NCBI GenBank assembly: GCA_944381745.1
Contig: CALWMI010000039.1
Span: 1-32,186, forward strand
DNA from: an uncultured Lachnospiraceae bacterium
Lineage (GTDB): Bacteria > Bacillota > Clostridia > Lachnospirales > Lachnospiraceae
DNA: 32,186 nt
Direction of reading: 5' to 3'
Shown: in pieces, positions 16,031 to 23,978 of the stretch
Position numbering within the stretch: position 1 is the first letter of the stretch
Layout of the letters: each line of letters starts with the position of its first letter
Position numbers and translations under genes: made by a program
The notes under the pieces: model-generated
What the model saw: the letters and a program-made list of their open reading frames with translations, nothing else
Databases searched by the model: none
What the model was told of the DNA's origin: nothing

Positions 16031-16553
16031 GCTCACCCTACTGCGGGTGTGCATGATTCCTTTTTTTGTGGTGTTCATGCTGACAGACCTGGGCGGCGCC
16101 TATGGAAAATATATTGCCCTGGCGCTTTTCGCGGCGGCCAGCCTGACGGACATGCTGGACGGGAAGATCGCCCGGAAATATAACCTGGTGACGAATTTTG
16201 GGAAATTTATGGATCCCCTGGCGGACAAGCTGCTGGTGTGTTCGGCGATGATCTGCCTGACGGCCCAGGGGAGGCTGGCGGCCTGGATTGTGATTGCGAT
16301 CATCAGCCGGGAATTTATTATCAGCGGCTTCCGCCTTGTGGCCTCGGACAACGGCGTGGTCATCGCCGCCAGCTACTGGGGAAAGTTTAAGACGGTGTTC
16401 CAGATGCTGATGATCATCGTCCTGATCCTGGATCTGGGAGAGGCGGCGCGCCTGGCGGAGCAGGCCCTGATCTGGGCGGCGCTCATCCTGACGGTGGTAT
16501 CCCTGGCAGATTATATGGTGAAAAACAGAGAGGTCTTGAAGGAACAGGCGTAG
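16008..16553 (+). CDS. pgsA: CDP-diacylglycerol-glycerol-3-phosphate phosphatidyltransferase
   Basis: 181 residues, an integral membrane enzyme. It makes phosphatidylglycerol phosphate from CDP-diacylglycerol and glycerol 3-phosphate. The complete CDP-alcohol phosphatidyltransferase motif is present: Asp48, Asp51-Gly52, Ala55-Arg56, Gly65, Asp69 and Asp73 with exact family spacing. Hydrophobic helices surround it (about 12-28, 33-47, 75-110, 125-165). MPMNLPNKLTLLR is a typical N-terminus. ATG at 16008 lies 9 nt after AGGAG, inside the rimO end, so translation is coupled. The rimO-pgsA-cinA order resembles the Bacillus ymfM-pgsA-cinA-recA block, but recA is not here. Confidence 0.96.
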   Translation: MPMNLPNKLTLLRVCMIPFFVVFMLTDLGGAYGKYIALALFAAASLTDMLDGKIARKYNLVTNFGKFMDPLADKLLVCSAMICLTAQGRLAAWIVIAIISREFIISGFRLVASDNGVVIAASYWGKFKTVFQMLMIIVLILDLGEAARLAEQALIWAALILTVVSLADYMVKNREVLKEQA

Positions 16554-16589
16554 CGGGATTGGAAAGCCTGGGGAAAGGAGAAGAAGAGC

Positions 16590-17837
16590 ATGGTTGCGGA
16601 GATTATATCGGTGGGGACCGAGCTGCTTCTGGGAAATACCGTGAACACCAACGCGGCATATCTGGCGGAGCAGTGTGCGAGGCTTGGCATCTGCGTCTAT
16701 TATCAGAGTGTGGTGGGAGATAACGAGGAGCGGCTGGCTGCCACGATCCGCCTGGCGCTGGGGCGCTCAGACGTGGTCTTCCTGGGCGGAGGCTTAGGCC
16801 CCACGGAGGACGACCTGACGAAGGAGACGGCCGCGAAGCTGTTCGGCCACGCCCTGGTGGAGGACGAGCACACGAGGAAGCGCATCGCCGCCTACTTTGA
16901 GCGGATCGGGCGGGAGGCGACGGAGAACAACTGGAAGCAGGCGCTGGTGCCGGAGCAGGCGATCATCCTGGACAACGAGAACGGCTCGGCTCCCGGGCTG
17001 ATCATGGAGGAGGGGGAGAAGACGCTGATCCTGCTCCCGGGCCCTCCGATGGAGATGATTCCCATGTTCCAGGGGGGCGTTTTCCCTTATCTGAGCGACA
17101 AGGTGGGGGAGGCCATCGTGTCCAAGGTGCTGAAGATCTGCCAGGTGGGGGAGAGCCGCGTGGAGCAGGAGCTCAAGGATCTGATCCACGGCTGTGAGAA
17201 CCCGACGATAGCCACCTACGCCAAGACCGGGGAGGTGACGGTGCGGGTGACAGCCAGGGCGAAGACGGAGAGTGAAGCGAAGAAGCTGATCAAGCCCTAT
17301 GTGCGCCAGATCAAGTTCCGCTTCGGCAGGAATATCTATACGACAGACGAGCAGGTGGAGCTGGAGGATGCGGTGGCGGCTCTTCTGAAGCAGCAGAATC
17401 TCACCTTTACCACGGTGGAGTCCTGCACGGGGGGCCTGCTGGCGGGCAGGCTGGTGAATGTGCCCGGCATCTCCGGCGTGTTCAAGCAGGGCTATGTGAC
17501 CTACTCCAACAAGGCGAAGCGCAGGCTGGTGGGCGTGAAGAAGGATACGCTGACGGCCAACGGGGCGGTGAGCGAGAAGACAGCCAGGGAGATGGCCAAA
17601 GGCGCCGCGCTCCGGGCCGGGTGCGACATGGCTGTGGCGGTGACCGGCATCGCGGGGCCGGACGGCGGGACACCGGAGAAGCCGGTGGGGCTTGTGTACA
17701 TCGCCTGCAGCCTGAGAGGCAAGGTGACGGTGCGCAAGTGCCAGTTCTTCGGCAGCCGCAGGAAAATCCGGGAGAGCGCGGTGAGCGCGGCGCTGGCGCT
17801 GATGCGGGACTGCATATTGGAAAACTTTGAATTGTAG
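16590..17837 (+). CDS. cinA: CinA-family nicotinamide mononucleotide deamidase
   Basis: 415 residues. The N-terminal MoCF-like/COG1058 domain (about 1-250) has EIISVGTELLLGNTVNTNA, GGLGPTEDDLTKE and LPGPPMEMIPMF. The C-terminal CinA domain (about 255-415) carries VESCTGGLLAGRL, AVTGIAGPDGGTPEKPVGLVY and FFGSRRKIRE, the features of NMN deamidase (PncC), which recycles nicotinamide mononucleotide to nicotinic acid mononucleotide. The N-terminal domain has ADP-ribose pyrophosphatase activity in homologues. The gene begins 36 bp after pgsA with AAAGGAG. A terminator hairpin follows the stop after 13 bp. Confidence 0.95.
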   Translation: MVAEIISVGTELLLGNTVNTNAAYLAEQCARLGICVYYQSVVGDNEERLAATIRLALGRSDVVFLGGGLGPTEDDLTKETAAKLFGHALVEDEHTRKRIAAYFERIGREATENNWKQALVPEQAIILDNENGSAPGLIMEEGEKTLILLPGPPMEMIPMFQGGVFPYLSDKVGEAIVSKVLKICQVGESRVEQELKDLIHGCENPTIATYAKTGEVTVRVTARAKTESEAKKLIKPYVRQIKFRFGRNIYTTDEQVELEDAVAALLKQQNLTFTTVESCTGGLLAGRLVNVPGISGVFKQGYVTYSNKAKRRLVGVKKDTLTANGAVSEKTAREMAKGAALRAGCDMAVAVTGIAGPDGGTPEKPVGLVYIACSLRGKVTVRKCQFFGSRRKIRESAVSAALALMRDCILENFEL

Positions 17838-17850
17838 GCATATTCGGCGG

Positions 17851-17889
17851 CATCCCTTCCATATATTGTCGTATGGGAGGGATGTTTTT
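17851..17889 (+). terminator. Intrinsic terminator of cinA containing the next gene's RBS
   Basis: CATCCCTTCCATA (17851-17863) pairs with TATGGGAGGGATG (17872-17884), 13 bp with one U-G pair and an 8-nt loop, then TTTTT (17885-17889). The 3' arm contains GGGAGGG, the Shine-Dalgarno of the ATG at 17890. It thus looks both like an intrinsic terminator and an RBS-masking hairpin. Confidence 0.85.
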
Positions 17890-18249
17890 ATGGCCAAAAC
17901 CGTGGTGAAGCGCTTGGCGAAGGTGCTGCTTTTGTCCTACGCTGTGACAGGGCTGCTGCTCCTCTTGCTGGCTTTCCTGCTCTACAAACTGGAGCTGGGG
18001 GAGGCGGCTGTGAACGGCGGAATCATCGCCGTATACATTGTCTCCTGCTTTCTGGCGGGGTTCGTGATGGGAAAGCTGTGCGGGACGAGAAAGTTCCTGT
18101 GGGGGATGGCGGCAGGCTGTGTCTATTACGGGATCCTGCTGCTGGTGTCCTTCGGCATGAGGGAGACGGGGACGGCTGCCGCCGGAAACCTGGCCACCTC
18201 CGCCGTCATCTGCATCGCCAGCGGGATGCTGGGCGGGATGCTGTCCTAG
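17890..18249 (+). CDS. TIGR04086-family four-helix membrane protein
   Basis: 119 residues with four hydrophobic segments (about 12-33, 42-63, 70-90 and 98-118), short loops and a basic N-terminus (MAKTVVKRLAKV). This matches the small Clostridial TIGR04086 membrane family, often annotated 'TIGR04086 family membrane protein' and of unknown function. ATG at 17890 is preceded at 8 nt by GGGAGGG, which lies in the terminator stem of cinA. Read-through or local unfolding would be needed for expression from the cinA transcript; no separate promoter is evident upstream. Confidence 0.8.
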   Translation: MAKTVVKRLAKVLLLSYAVTGLLLLLLAFLLYKLELGEAAVNGGIIAVYIVSCFLAGFVMGKLCGTRKFLWGMAAGCVYYGILLLVSFGMRETGTAAAGNLATSAVICIASGMLGGMLS

Positions 18250-18308
18250 GACAGGGCGCGCGGCCTTTGAAAACCAGCTTATAAAAACCAGGCCGTTGAA
18301 AACCGGCC

Positions 18309-18337
18309 TTGTGGCAGGGGCTGAATTCGGGTATAAT
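18309..18337 (+). promoter_or_regulatory. Promoter of the maf-HAD gene
   Basis: TTGTGG (18309-18314), 17 bp, TATAAT (18332-18337). The start codon follows 47 bp after, with AAGGAGG at 18371-18377. Immediately upstream are two alternative short stems (18262-18294 or 18290-18309). Confidence 0.65.
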
Positions 18338-18384
18338 GGTAGGAGCGTACCGAAGAGAGGGAGAGCGGCGAAGGAGGAAGTGCA

Positions 18385-19614
18385 ATGGAAGAGACGGTGG
18401 GCAGGCTGGTGCTGGCATCCGCATCGCCGAGGAGGAAGGAAATTTTGGAACATGCAGGCTTCGGCCTTGCGGTGGTGCCCAGCGGCGTGGAGGAGCATAT
18501 CCGGGGGGAGAGCCCTGCGGAGGTTGTGGAGAACCTGGCCTCTGACAAGGCCGGGCAGGTGGCTGCCAGGCTGGGCCAGGAGGGCGCCTGCGTGGTGGGC
18601 GCAGATACGGTGGTCGTCCTGGACGGGCGGATTCTCGGGAAACCGAAGGATGAGCAGGAGGCGTGCCAGATGCTTGCGGCTCTGGCGGGCAGGAGCCATC
18701 AGGTGCTGACAGGGGTCTGCATCGTGTGGGAGGGCGTCCCCCGCGTCTTTTCAGAGAAGACCGAGGTGTGGGTATCGCCCATGAGCCAGGAGGAGATCCA
18801 GGCCTATGTGTCCACGGGGGAGCCGATGGACAAGGCCGGGGCCTATGGGATCCAGGGAGCCTTTGCAAAATATGTGGAGAGGATTGACGGGGATTATCTG
18901 AACGTGGTGGGATTCCCGCTGAACCATTTCTGCCGGGTATACAAGAACCTGAAGGAGGGGCGGGCGGCGATCTTTGACCTGGACGGCACGCTGGCCGACA
19001 CGCTGGAATCCATCGCCTACTGCACGAACCGGGCGCTGGGCGAGCTGGGCTACGGCCCGCTGGAGACGGATGCGTACCGCTATTACGCCGGGGACGGGGC
19101 GAAGGAGCTTTTGAAGCGGGCGCTGGCGGCCAGCGGAGATACAGAAGGGGCGCGGCTTCCGGAGATGGAGGCCATCTACGGCCGCATCTTTCAGGAGGAC
19201 TGCATGTACCATGTGCAGCCCTTCGACGGCATACCGGAGACCGTGCGGGGCCTTAAGAATATGGGGTACCGCGTGGCGGTGCTTTCCAACAAGCCTCACG
19301 CGCGGACGGTGGATGTGATCAGCGCCCTGTTCGGCGAGGGGGTCTTTGACGCGGTGCAGGGGCAGGTGGACGGGATTCCCAGGAAGCCATGCCCGGACGG
19401 GGCCCTGGCCCTGGCGGAGCAATTCGGGGTGCGGCCGGAGAACTGCCTGTACATGGGCGATACGGACACGGACATGCAGACCGCATGCGCCGCGGGGATG
19501 TACGCGGTGGGAGTGCTCTGGGGATTCCGGGACAGAGGAGAGCTGATGGACAACGGGGCCCAGGTGCTGGTGGACAGGCCCCAGGAGATACTGGGCATCG
19601 CGGCCCGCAGGTGA
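18385..19614 (+). CDS. Maf nucleotide pyrophosphatase fused to HAD phosphatase
   Basis: 409 residues, two complete enzymes in one frame. Residues 1-190 are a Maf/YhdE-type pyrophosphatase that hydrolyses non-canonical or pyrimidine NTPs: LVLASASPRRKEIL (8-21), catalytic VGADTVVVLDGR with Asp74, and DKAGAYGIQG (149-158). Residues 193-409 are a HAD hydrolase of the Gph/PGP type: nucleophile Asp198 in IFDLDGTLADT, motif II VLSNKPH, motif III near PRKPCPDG, motif IV MGDTDTDM. Typical lengths are about 195 and 215, so nothing is missing. The join has no frameshift signs; KNLKEGRA is the linker. Function inferred: NTP housecleaning coupled with dephosphorylation of the nucleotide product or a metabolite. 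Confidence 0.92.
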   Translation: MEETVGRLVLASASPRRKEILEHAGFGLAVVPSGVEEHIRGESPAEVVENLASDKAGQVAARLGQEGACVVGADTVVVLDGRILGKPKDEQEACQMLAALAGRSHQVLTGVCIVWEGVPRVFSEKTEVWVSPMSQEEIQAYVSTGEPMDKAGAYGIQGAFAKYVERIDGDYLNVVGFPLNHFCRVYKNLKEGRAAIFDLDGTLADTLESIAYCTNRALGELGYGPLETDAYRYYAGDGAKELLKRALAASGDTEGARLPEMEAIYGRIFQEDCMYHVQPFDGIPETVRGLKNMGYRVAVLSNKPHARTVDVISALFGEGVFDAVQGQVDGIPRKPCPDGALALAEQFGVRPENCLYMGDTDTDMQTACAAGMYAVGVLWGFRDRGELMDNGAQVLVDRPQEILGIAARR

Positions 19615-19640
19615 GGGCGCGGCAAGAGGAGGACAGGGAC

Positions 19641-19904
19641 ATGTATGAGTTTGAAGAGATCGTGCTGGAGACCTTTCTGAAGCTGCAGGGGCAGCTGTTT
19701 GACGAGCCGGTGGCAGAGACGCTGGAGGAGGCGGATGAATTCCTGGCAGACTGTATGGCGGTGGTGCTGGATACGCCGGGAGAGGTACGGGAATATTTTG
19801 AGGAGGAGGGAGCCGACGTGGAGGGGATGGACGACGAGGAGCTCCTCCAGTCGGCGGAGGTGTTCGCCCTCCCGGACAGCAGGTATCTCGTGGTGGAGGC
19901 ATAA
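19641..19904 (+). CDS. Small acidic conserved hypothetical protein
   Basis: 87 residues, strongly acidic (many Glu/Asp), no membrane segment: MYEFEEIVLETFLKLQGQLF, TLEEADEFLADCMAVVLDT, MDDEELLQSAEVFALPDSRY, VVEA. It resembles small Lachnospiraceae proteins that are sometimes auto-annotated as glyoxalase, but I see no glyoxalase metal ligands. ATG at 19641 has AGAGGAGG upstream. It lies between the Maf-HAD gene (27 bp) and the lipoprotein foldase (16 bp) in the same operon. Function unknown. Confidence 0.75.
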   Translation: MYEFEEIVLETFLKLQGQLFDEPVAETLEEADEFLADCMAVVLDTPGEVREYFEEEGADVEGMDDEELLQSAEVFALPDSRYLVVEA

Positions 19905-19919
19905 GGAGGCAGGAGGAAC

Positions 19920-20948
19920 ATGCGTAAGACAGCAGGATGTGCGCTGATCCTCCTCCTGGCTGCCGCAGCGCTGGCAGGCTGCTCCGGCGGAGGGGGCTTC
20001 CCGCAGCTGATTTTTACGGCCGGCCTGTCTGCGGACGGGCTGTTCCGGATAGAGGACGAGGAGATGACCGAGCCCCAGGCCAAGATTGTGCTGATGACGG
20101 AGCTCTCCAGATACCAGACGCTGTACGGGGAGGGCATACTCTCCAGGGACATGGGTGGAAGGACGCTGGAGGAGGAGGTCCGGGAGGGCGTGCTGGAGGC
20201 CCTGGGGAAGGTGATGGTCATGGATGAGATGGCAGACATTTACCAGATCCGCCTGACGGAGGAGGAGCGCGGACGCATCCTGTCTGCGGCTGCCCAGTAT
20301 TACGGCGAACTGGGGGAGGCGCAGCTGGCCTACACGGAGGCCTCCCAGGAGGACGTGGCTGTGCTGATGGAGCGGATTGCCCTGGCGGACAAGGTGTTTC
20401 GGGAGCTCACGGCGGAGGAGGACATTGAGATCAGCGACGACGAGGCGCGGGTGATCACGGTGAAGCATATCATGAAGAAGACCGGCGGGCTTGGGCCGGA
20501 GGAGAAGGAGGAAGCCTACTCCCAGATGCTTGCGGTGTTTGACCGGCTCACCCGGGGAGAGGATTTCGATACGCTGGCCGGGGAGTTCTCGGAGGATACC
20601 AGGATCCAGTACAGCTTTGGGCGCGGGGAGATGGACGAGGCCTTCGAGGAGGCGGCCTTTGCCCTGGATGCCGGGGAGATGAGCACGGTGGTGGAGTCTG
20701 CCCAGGGATACCACATCATTCTGTGCGTCAGCAATTTCGACCGGGAGGCGACGGACGTCCACAAGGAAGAGCTGGAGAAGCAGAAGCGGTGGCAGGCCTT
20801 CCAGGAGGTGTATGAGGAGGCGGCCAGGGAGCTTGTGTGCCAGACGTCCGAGAGGCGGATGGAAGGGCTTGCCTTCCCGCCGGAGGCCGCCTTTGGCGGT
20901 GCGGATTTTTACGAGGCCTATGAGAGCTGCCTCGCCCAGGAAAACTAG
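19920..20948 (+). CDS. Parvulin-type peptidyl-prolyl isomerase lipoprotein (PrsA/SurA-like)
   Basis: 342 residues. The lipoprotein signal peptide has the lipobox LAGC with Cys21 after a hydrophobic stretch (LILLLAAAALAG), so it sits on the outer face of the membrane. A helical chaperone-like part (about 40-175) is followed by a parvulin domain near 175-280: VITVKHIMKKTG, FDRLTRGEDFDTLAGEFSED, YSFGRGEMDEAFEEAAFALD, ESAQGYHII. The C-terminal ~60 residues are a charged helix. It should help secreted proteins fold, as PrsA does, and could serve the wall adhesin type seen at the window start. ATG at 19920 has AGGAGG. It is followed by the alarmone synthetase after 15 bp. Confidence 0.92.
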   Translation: MRKTAGCALILLLAAAALAGCSGGGGFPQLIFTAGLSADGLFRIEDEEMTEPQAKIVLMTELSRYQTLYGEGILSRDMGGRTLEEEVREGVLEALGKVMVMDEMADIYQIRLTEEERGRILSAAAQYYGELGEAQLAYTEASQEDVAVLMERIALADKVFRELTAEEDIEISDDEARVITVKHIMKKTGGLGPEEKEEAYSQMLAVFDRLTRGEDFDTLAGEFSEDTRIQYSFGRGEMDEAFEEAAFALDAGEMSTVVESAQGYHIILCVSNFDREATDVHKEELEKQKRWQAFQEVYEEAARELVCQTSERRMEGLAFPPEAAFGGADFYEAYESCLAQEN

Positions 20949-20963
20949 GAAGGAAATTAGCGT

Positions 20964-21638
20964 ATGATAGAGGAAGATTTGTTGAGGACGATCCCGGAGA
21001 GGACGGAGATCACAGAGGACGCCAAGGCTTTCATCGGCCAGCTGGCCCAGTTCCAGGAATTGATGATGATGTACAACTGTGCGATCCGGGAGGTGCGCAC
21101 CAAGCTGGAGGTGCTCAATGACGAGCTGGCGGTGAGAAGCCCCCACAACCCCATCGAGATGATCAAGTCCCGGGTGAAGAAGCCGGTGAGCATTGCGGGG
21201 AAGCTTAAGCGCAGAGGCTATGAGATGTCGGTGGACTCGATCCGCAGGAACTTAAACGACGTGGCAGGGATCCGGGTCATCTGCGCGTTCATCGACGACA
21301 TCTACAAGATCGCGGGGATGCTCTCTTCCCAGGACGACATCACGGTGATCCAGGTGAAGGATTACATCCGCCATCCGAAGGCCAACGGCTACCGCAGCTA
21401 CCACATGATCGTGGAGATACCGGTGTTCTTCTCGGACGAGAAGGTGCCGATGCGGGTGGAGGTGCAGATACGGACAATCGCCATGGATTTCTGGGCCAGC
21501 CTGGAGCACCAGATGAAGTACAAGCAGGACATCGAGGGCGCGGAGGAGATTGTGGAGCGCCTGGCACAGATTGCCGGGCAGATCAACCGCACAGACATGG
21601 AGATGCAGGAGATCCGGGACCGGATACAGGGGAAATGA
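20964..21638 (+). CDS. Small alarmone synthetase (RelQ-like GTP pyrophosphokinase)
   Basis: 224 residues: a single RelA/SpoT synthetase domain without the HD hydrolase, TGS or ACT domains. It makes (p)ppGpp from ATP and GDP/GTP. Motifs in order: VRSPHNPIEMIKSRVKKP, SIAGKLKRRGYE, LNDVAGIRVIC, VKDYIRHPKANGYRSYHMIV and EVQIRTIAMDFWASLEHQM, the last with the glutamates of the active site. A C-terminal helical tail (EEIVERLAQIAGQINRTDMEM) is typical of the RelQ/SAS1 tetramerising helix. Without a hydrolase domain its product must be degraded by a Rel protein elsewhere. The transcript probably ends at the CIRCE hairpin 5 nt after the stop. Confidence 0.93.
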   Translation: MIEEDLLRTIPERTEITEDAKAFIGQLAQFQELMMMYNCAIREVRTKLEVLNDELAVRSPHNPIEMIKSRVKKPVSIAGKLKRRGYEMSVDSIRRNLNDVAGIRVICAFIDDIYKIAGMLSSQDDITVIQVKDYIRHPKANGYRSYHMIVEIPVFFSDEKVPMRVEVQIRTIAMDFWASLEHQMKYKQDIEGAEEIVERLAQIAGQINRTDMEMQEIRDRIQGK

Positions 21639-21642
21639 TTTA

Positions 21643-21669
21643 TTAGCACTCGATATAAACGAGTGCTAA
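21643..21669. promoter_or_regulatory. Perfect CIRCE operator (HrcA binding site)
   Basis: TTAGCACTC (21643-21651), nine bases, GAGTGCTAA (21661-21669): the complete consensus CIRCE inverted repeat. It lies 7 bp upstream of the htpG -35 box, so HrcA would repress htpG. In RNA of the upstream gene it forms a 9-bp hairpin followed by TTTTTT (21671-21675 and flanking), so it also looks like a terminator for the alarmone synthetase gene. Confidence 0.97.
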
Positions 21670-21676
21670 TTTTTTC

Positions 21677-21705
21677 TTGACTTTTGTGAAGTATGGGATT
21701 AGTAT
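21677..21705 (+). promoter_or_regulatory. Promoter of htpG
   Basis: TTGACT (21677-21682), 17 bp, TAGTAT (21700-21705), just after the CIRCE operator. The transcript start would be near 21712, about 80 nt before the chosen ATG. Confidence 0.8.
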
Positions 21706-21792
21706 AGAGAAAGATGAGGACGTGCCTGGGAAGGCATGGAAGATCACAGTGGAAAAGATTTGATGAAAAATCAGAGATTGGAGATGTGTCAT

Positions 21793-23940
21793 ATGGCAGA
21801 GAAACATGGAAGCCTTTCGATTAACAGTGAAAATATTTTTCCCATTATCAAGAAGTGGCTCTACTCGGATCACGATATCTTCTTCCGGGAGCTGATTTCC
21901 AATGGCTGCGACGCCATCACGAAGCTGAAGAAGCTGGAGATGATCGGGGAGTACACCTTCCCGGAGAAGTATAAACCGGCCATCCAGGTTGTGGTGGACG
22001 ACGAGAAGAAGACGCTGTCCTTCACCGACAACGGCATCGGCATGACGGCGGACGAGGTGGAGGAGTACATCAACCAGATCGCTTTCTCCGGGGCTGCGGA
22101 TTTCCTGGAGAAGTACAAGGACAAGACGAACGAGGATCAGATTATCGGCCACTTCGGCCTGGGATTCTACTCCGCCTTCATGGTGGCGGACGAGGTGCAC
22201 ATCGACACCCTCTCCTGCCAGCCGGGAGCTGTGCCGGTTCACTGGGAGTGCGACGGGGGCACGGAGTTTTCCATGGAGGACGGGACGAAGGATACCGTGG
22301 GCACCACGGTGACCCTGTTCCTCAACGAGGACAGCCTGGAGTTTGCCAACGAGTATCGGGCGCGGGAGGTTATCACGAAGTACTGTTCCTTCATGCCGGT
22401 GGAGATTTTCCTCTCCAAGGCGGGGGCACCCCAGGAGTATGAGACCGTGGACGCGTCCGAGGTGACGGAGGACGACGTGGTGGTGGAGCGCTTCACCGAG
22501 GAGGCTAAGACGGAAGAGAAGGAGAACGAGGACGGGACGAAGGAGGTTGTGGAGATCTCCCCTGCGAAGGAGAAGGCCAAGATCAACAAGAGGCCGGAAT
22601 CCCTGAGCGACACCCATCCGCTGTGGACGAAGCATCCCAACGAGTGCACGGAGGAGGAGTACAAGGAGTTCTACCGCAAGGTGTTCCACGACTACAAGGA
22701 GCCTCTGTTCTGGATCCACCTGAACATGGACTACCCCTTCAACCTGAAGGGCATCCTGTACTTCCCGAAGATCAATACCGAATATGACTCCATTGAGGGT
22801 ACGATCAAGCTGTACAACAGCCAGGTGTTCATCGCCGACAACATCAAGGAGGTCATCCCGGAGTTCCTGATGCTCTTAAAGGGCGTCATCGATTGCCCGG
22901 ACCTGCCGCTGAATGTGTCCCGGAGCGCCCTGCAGAACGACGGCTTCGTGAAGAAGATTTCGGACTATATCACGAAGAAGGTGGCGGACAAGCTGTCCGG
23001 CATGTGCAAGACAGACCGGGAGAGCTATGAGAAATACTGGGACGACATCAGCCCCTTCATCAAGTTCGGCTGCATCCGGGACGACAAGTTCTGTGAGCGG
23101 ATGTCCGACTATATCCTGTTCAAGAACCTGGACGGCAAGTACCTGACGCTGAAGGACTGCGCGGAGGAGAACAGGAAGAAAGCCGGGCAGGACGGACAGG
23201 CGGAGGCAGCCCAGGAGCCTGCGGCCAAGGAGGCAGCCCCGCAGGAAGAGGCTGCGGCCGGGGATGGGCCTGCAGAGAAGGATGGCGCAGGCAAAGACGG
23301 CGCAGATCAGGATGGCGCAGAGGACAAGGAGCCGGAGAAGACGGTGATCTACTACGTCACCGACGAGATCCAGCAGAGCCAGTATATCAACATGTTCCGG
23401 GAGGCAGGGCTGGACGCCGTGATCCTGAAGCACAACATTGACAGCCCGTTCATCACCCACCTGGAGAGCCGCAATGAGGATATCCGCTTCCAGCGCATCG
23501 ACGCGGATGTGACGGAGACGCTCAAGGAGGAGGACGGCGGCCAGGAGCTGAAGGCGCTGGGCGAGAAACTGACAGGCGTGTTCCGCAAGGCGCTGGGCAA
23601 CGATAAGCTGGAAGTAAAGACAGAGCTTTTGAAGGATGAGAAGGTGGCCTCCATGATGATTCTCTCGGAGGACAGCCGCAGGATGCAGGAGATGATGCGG
23701 ATGTACGGCATGGGAGGCATGGACGCCTCCATGTTCGGGGCGCCGGCCACCCTGGTGCTGAATGCAAAGCATCCGCTGGTGAAGTATATCTCCGAGCATG
23801 AGGAGGGCGCCGATACGGCGATGATGTGCCAGCAGCTGTACGACCTGGCCATGCTGGCCCACAAGCCGCTGAGCCCGGAGGAGATGACAAAATTTATCGC
23901 CCGCAGCAACGAGATCATGCTGAAGCTGGCCGGAGAGTAA
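21793..23940 (+). CDS. htpG: HtpG, Hsp90-family chaperone
   Basis: 715 residues, longer than the ~625 of most bacterial HtpG. The GHKL ATPase N-domain shows ELISNGCDAITK (usual ELISNASDA), DNGIGM, GHFGLGFYSAFMV and GTTVTLFL. The middle domain has HPLWTKHP, FWIHLNMDYPFNLKGILYFP and NVSRSALQ with the conserved Arg. The C-domain ends with MYGMGGMDASMFGAPATLVLN. Two charged low-complexity linkers account for the extra length: about 236-273 (EEAKTEEKENEDGTKEV) and about 459-516 (Ala/Glu/Gly/Asp/Lys-rich, from nt 23167 to 23340). The ATG at 21793 is preferred (MAEKHGSL, GGAG 8 nt upstream); earlier in-frame ATGs at 21736 and 21763 lack good spacing. Controlled by CIRCE/HrcA. Confidence 0.95.
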   Translation: MAEKHGSLSINSENIFPIIKKWLYSDHDIFFRELISNGCDAITKLKKLEMIGEYTFPEKYKPAIQVVVDDEKKTLSFTDNGIGMTADEVEEYINQIAFSGAADFLEKYKDKTNEDQIIGHFGLGFYSAFMVADEVHIDTLSCQPGAVPVHWECDGGTEFSMEDGTKDTVGTTVTLFLNEDSLEFANEYRAREVITKYCSFMPVEIFLSKAGAPQEYETVDASEVTEDDVVVERFTEEAKTEEKENEDGTKEVVEISPAKEKAKINKRPESLSDTHPLWTKHPNECTEEEYKEFYRKVFHDYKEPLFWIHLNMDYPFNLKGILYFPKINTEYDSIEGTIKLYNSQVFIADNIKEVIPEFLMLLKGVIDCPDLPLNVSRSALQNDGFVKKISDYITKKVADKLSGMCKTDRESYEKYWDDISPFIKFGCIRDDKFCERMSDYILFKNLDGKYLTLKDCAEENRKKAGQDGQAEAAQEPAAKEAAPQEEAAAGDGPAEKDGAGKDGADQDGAEDKEPEKTVIYYVTDEIQQSQYINMFREAGLDAVILKHNIDSPFITHLESRNEDIRFQRIDADVTETLKEEDGGQELKALGEKLTGVFRKALGNDKLEVKTELLKDEKVASMMILSEDSRRMQEMMRMYGMGGMDASMFGAPATLVLNAKHPLVKYISEHEEGADTAMMCQQLYDLAMLAHKPLSPEEMTKFIARSNEIMLKLAGE

Positions 23941-23978
23941 GGGCCGCAGGGGCGTAAGAAGATCAGAGGATTAGAGGA

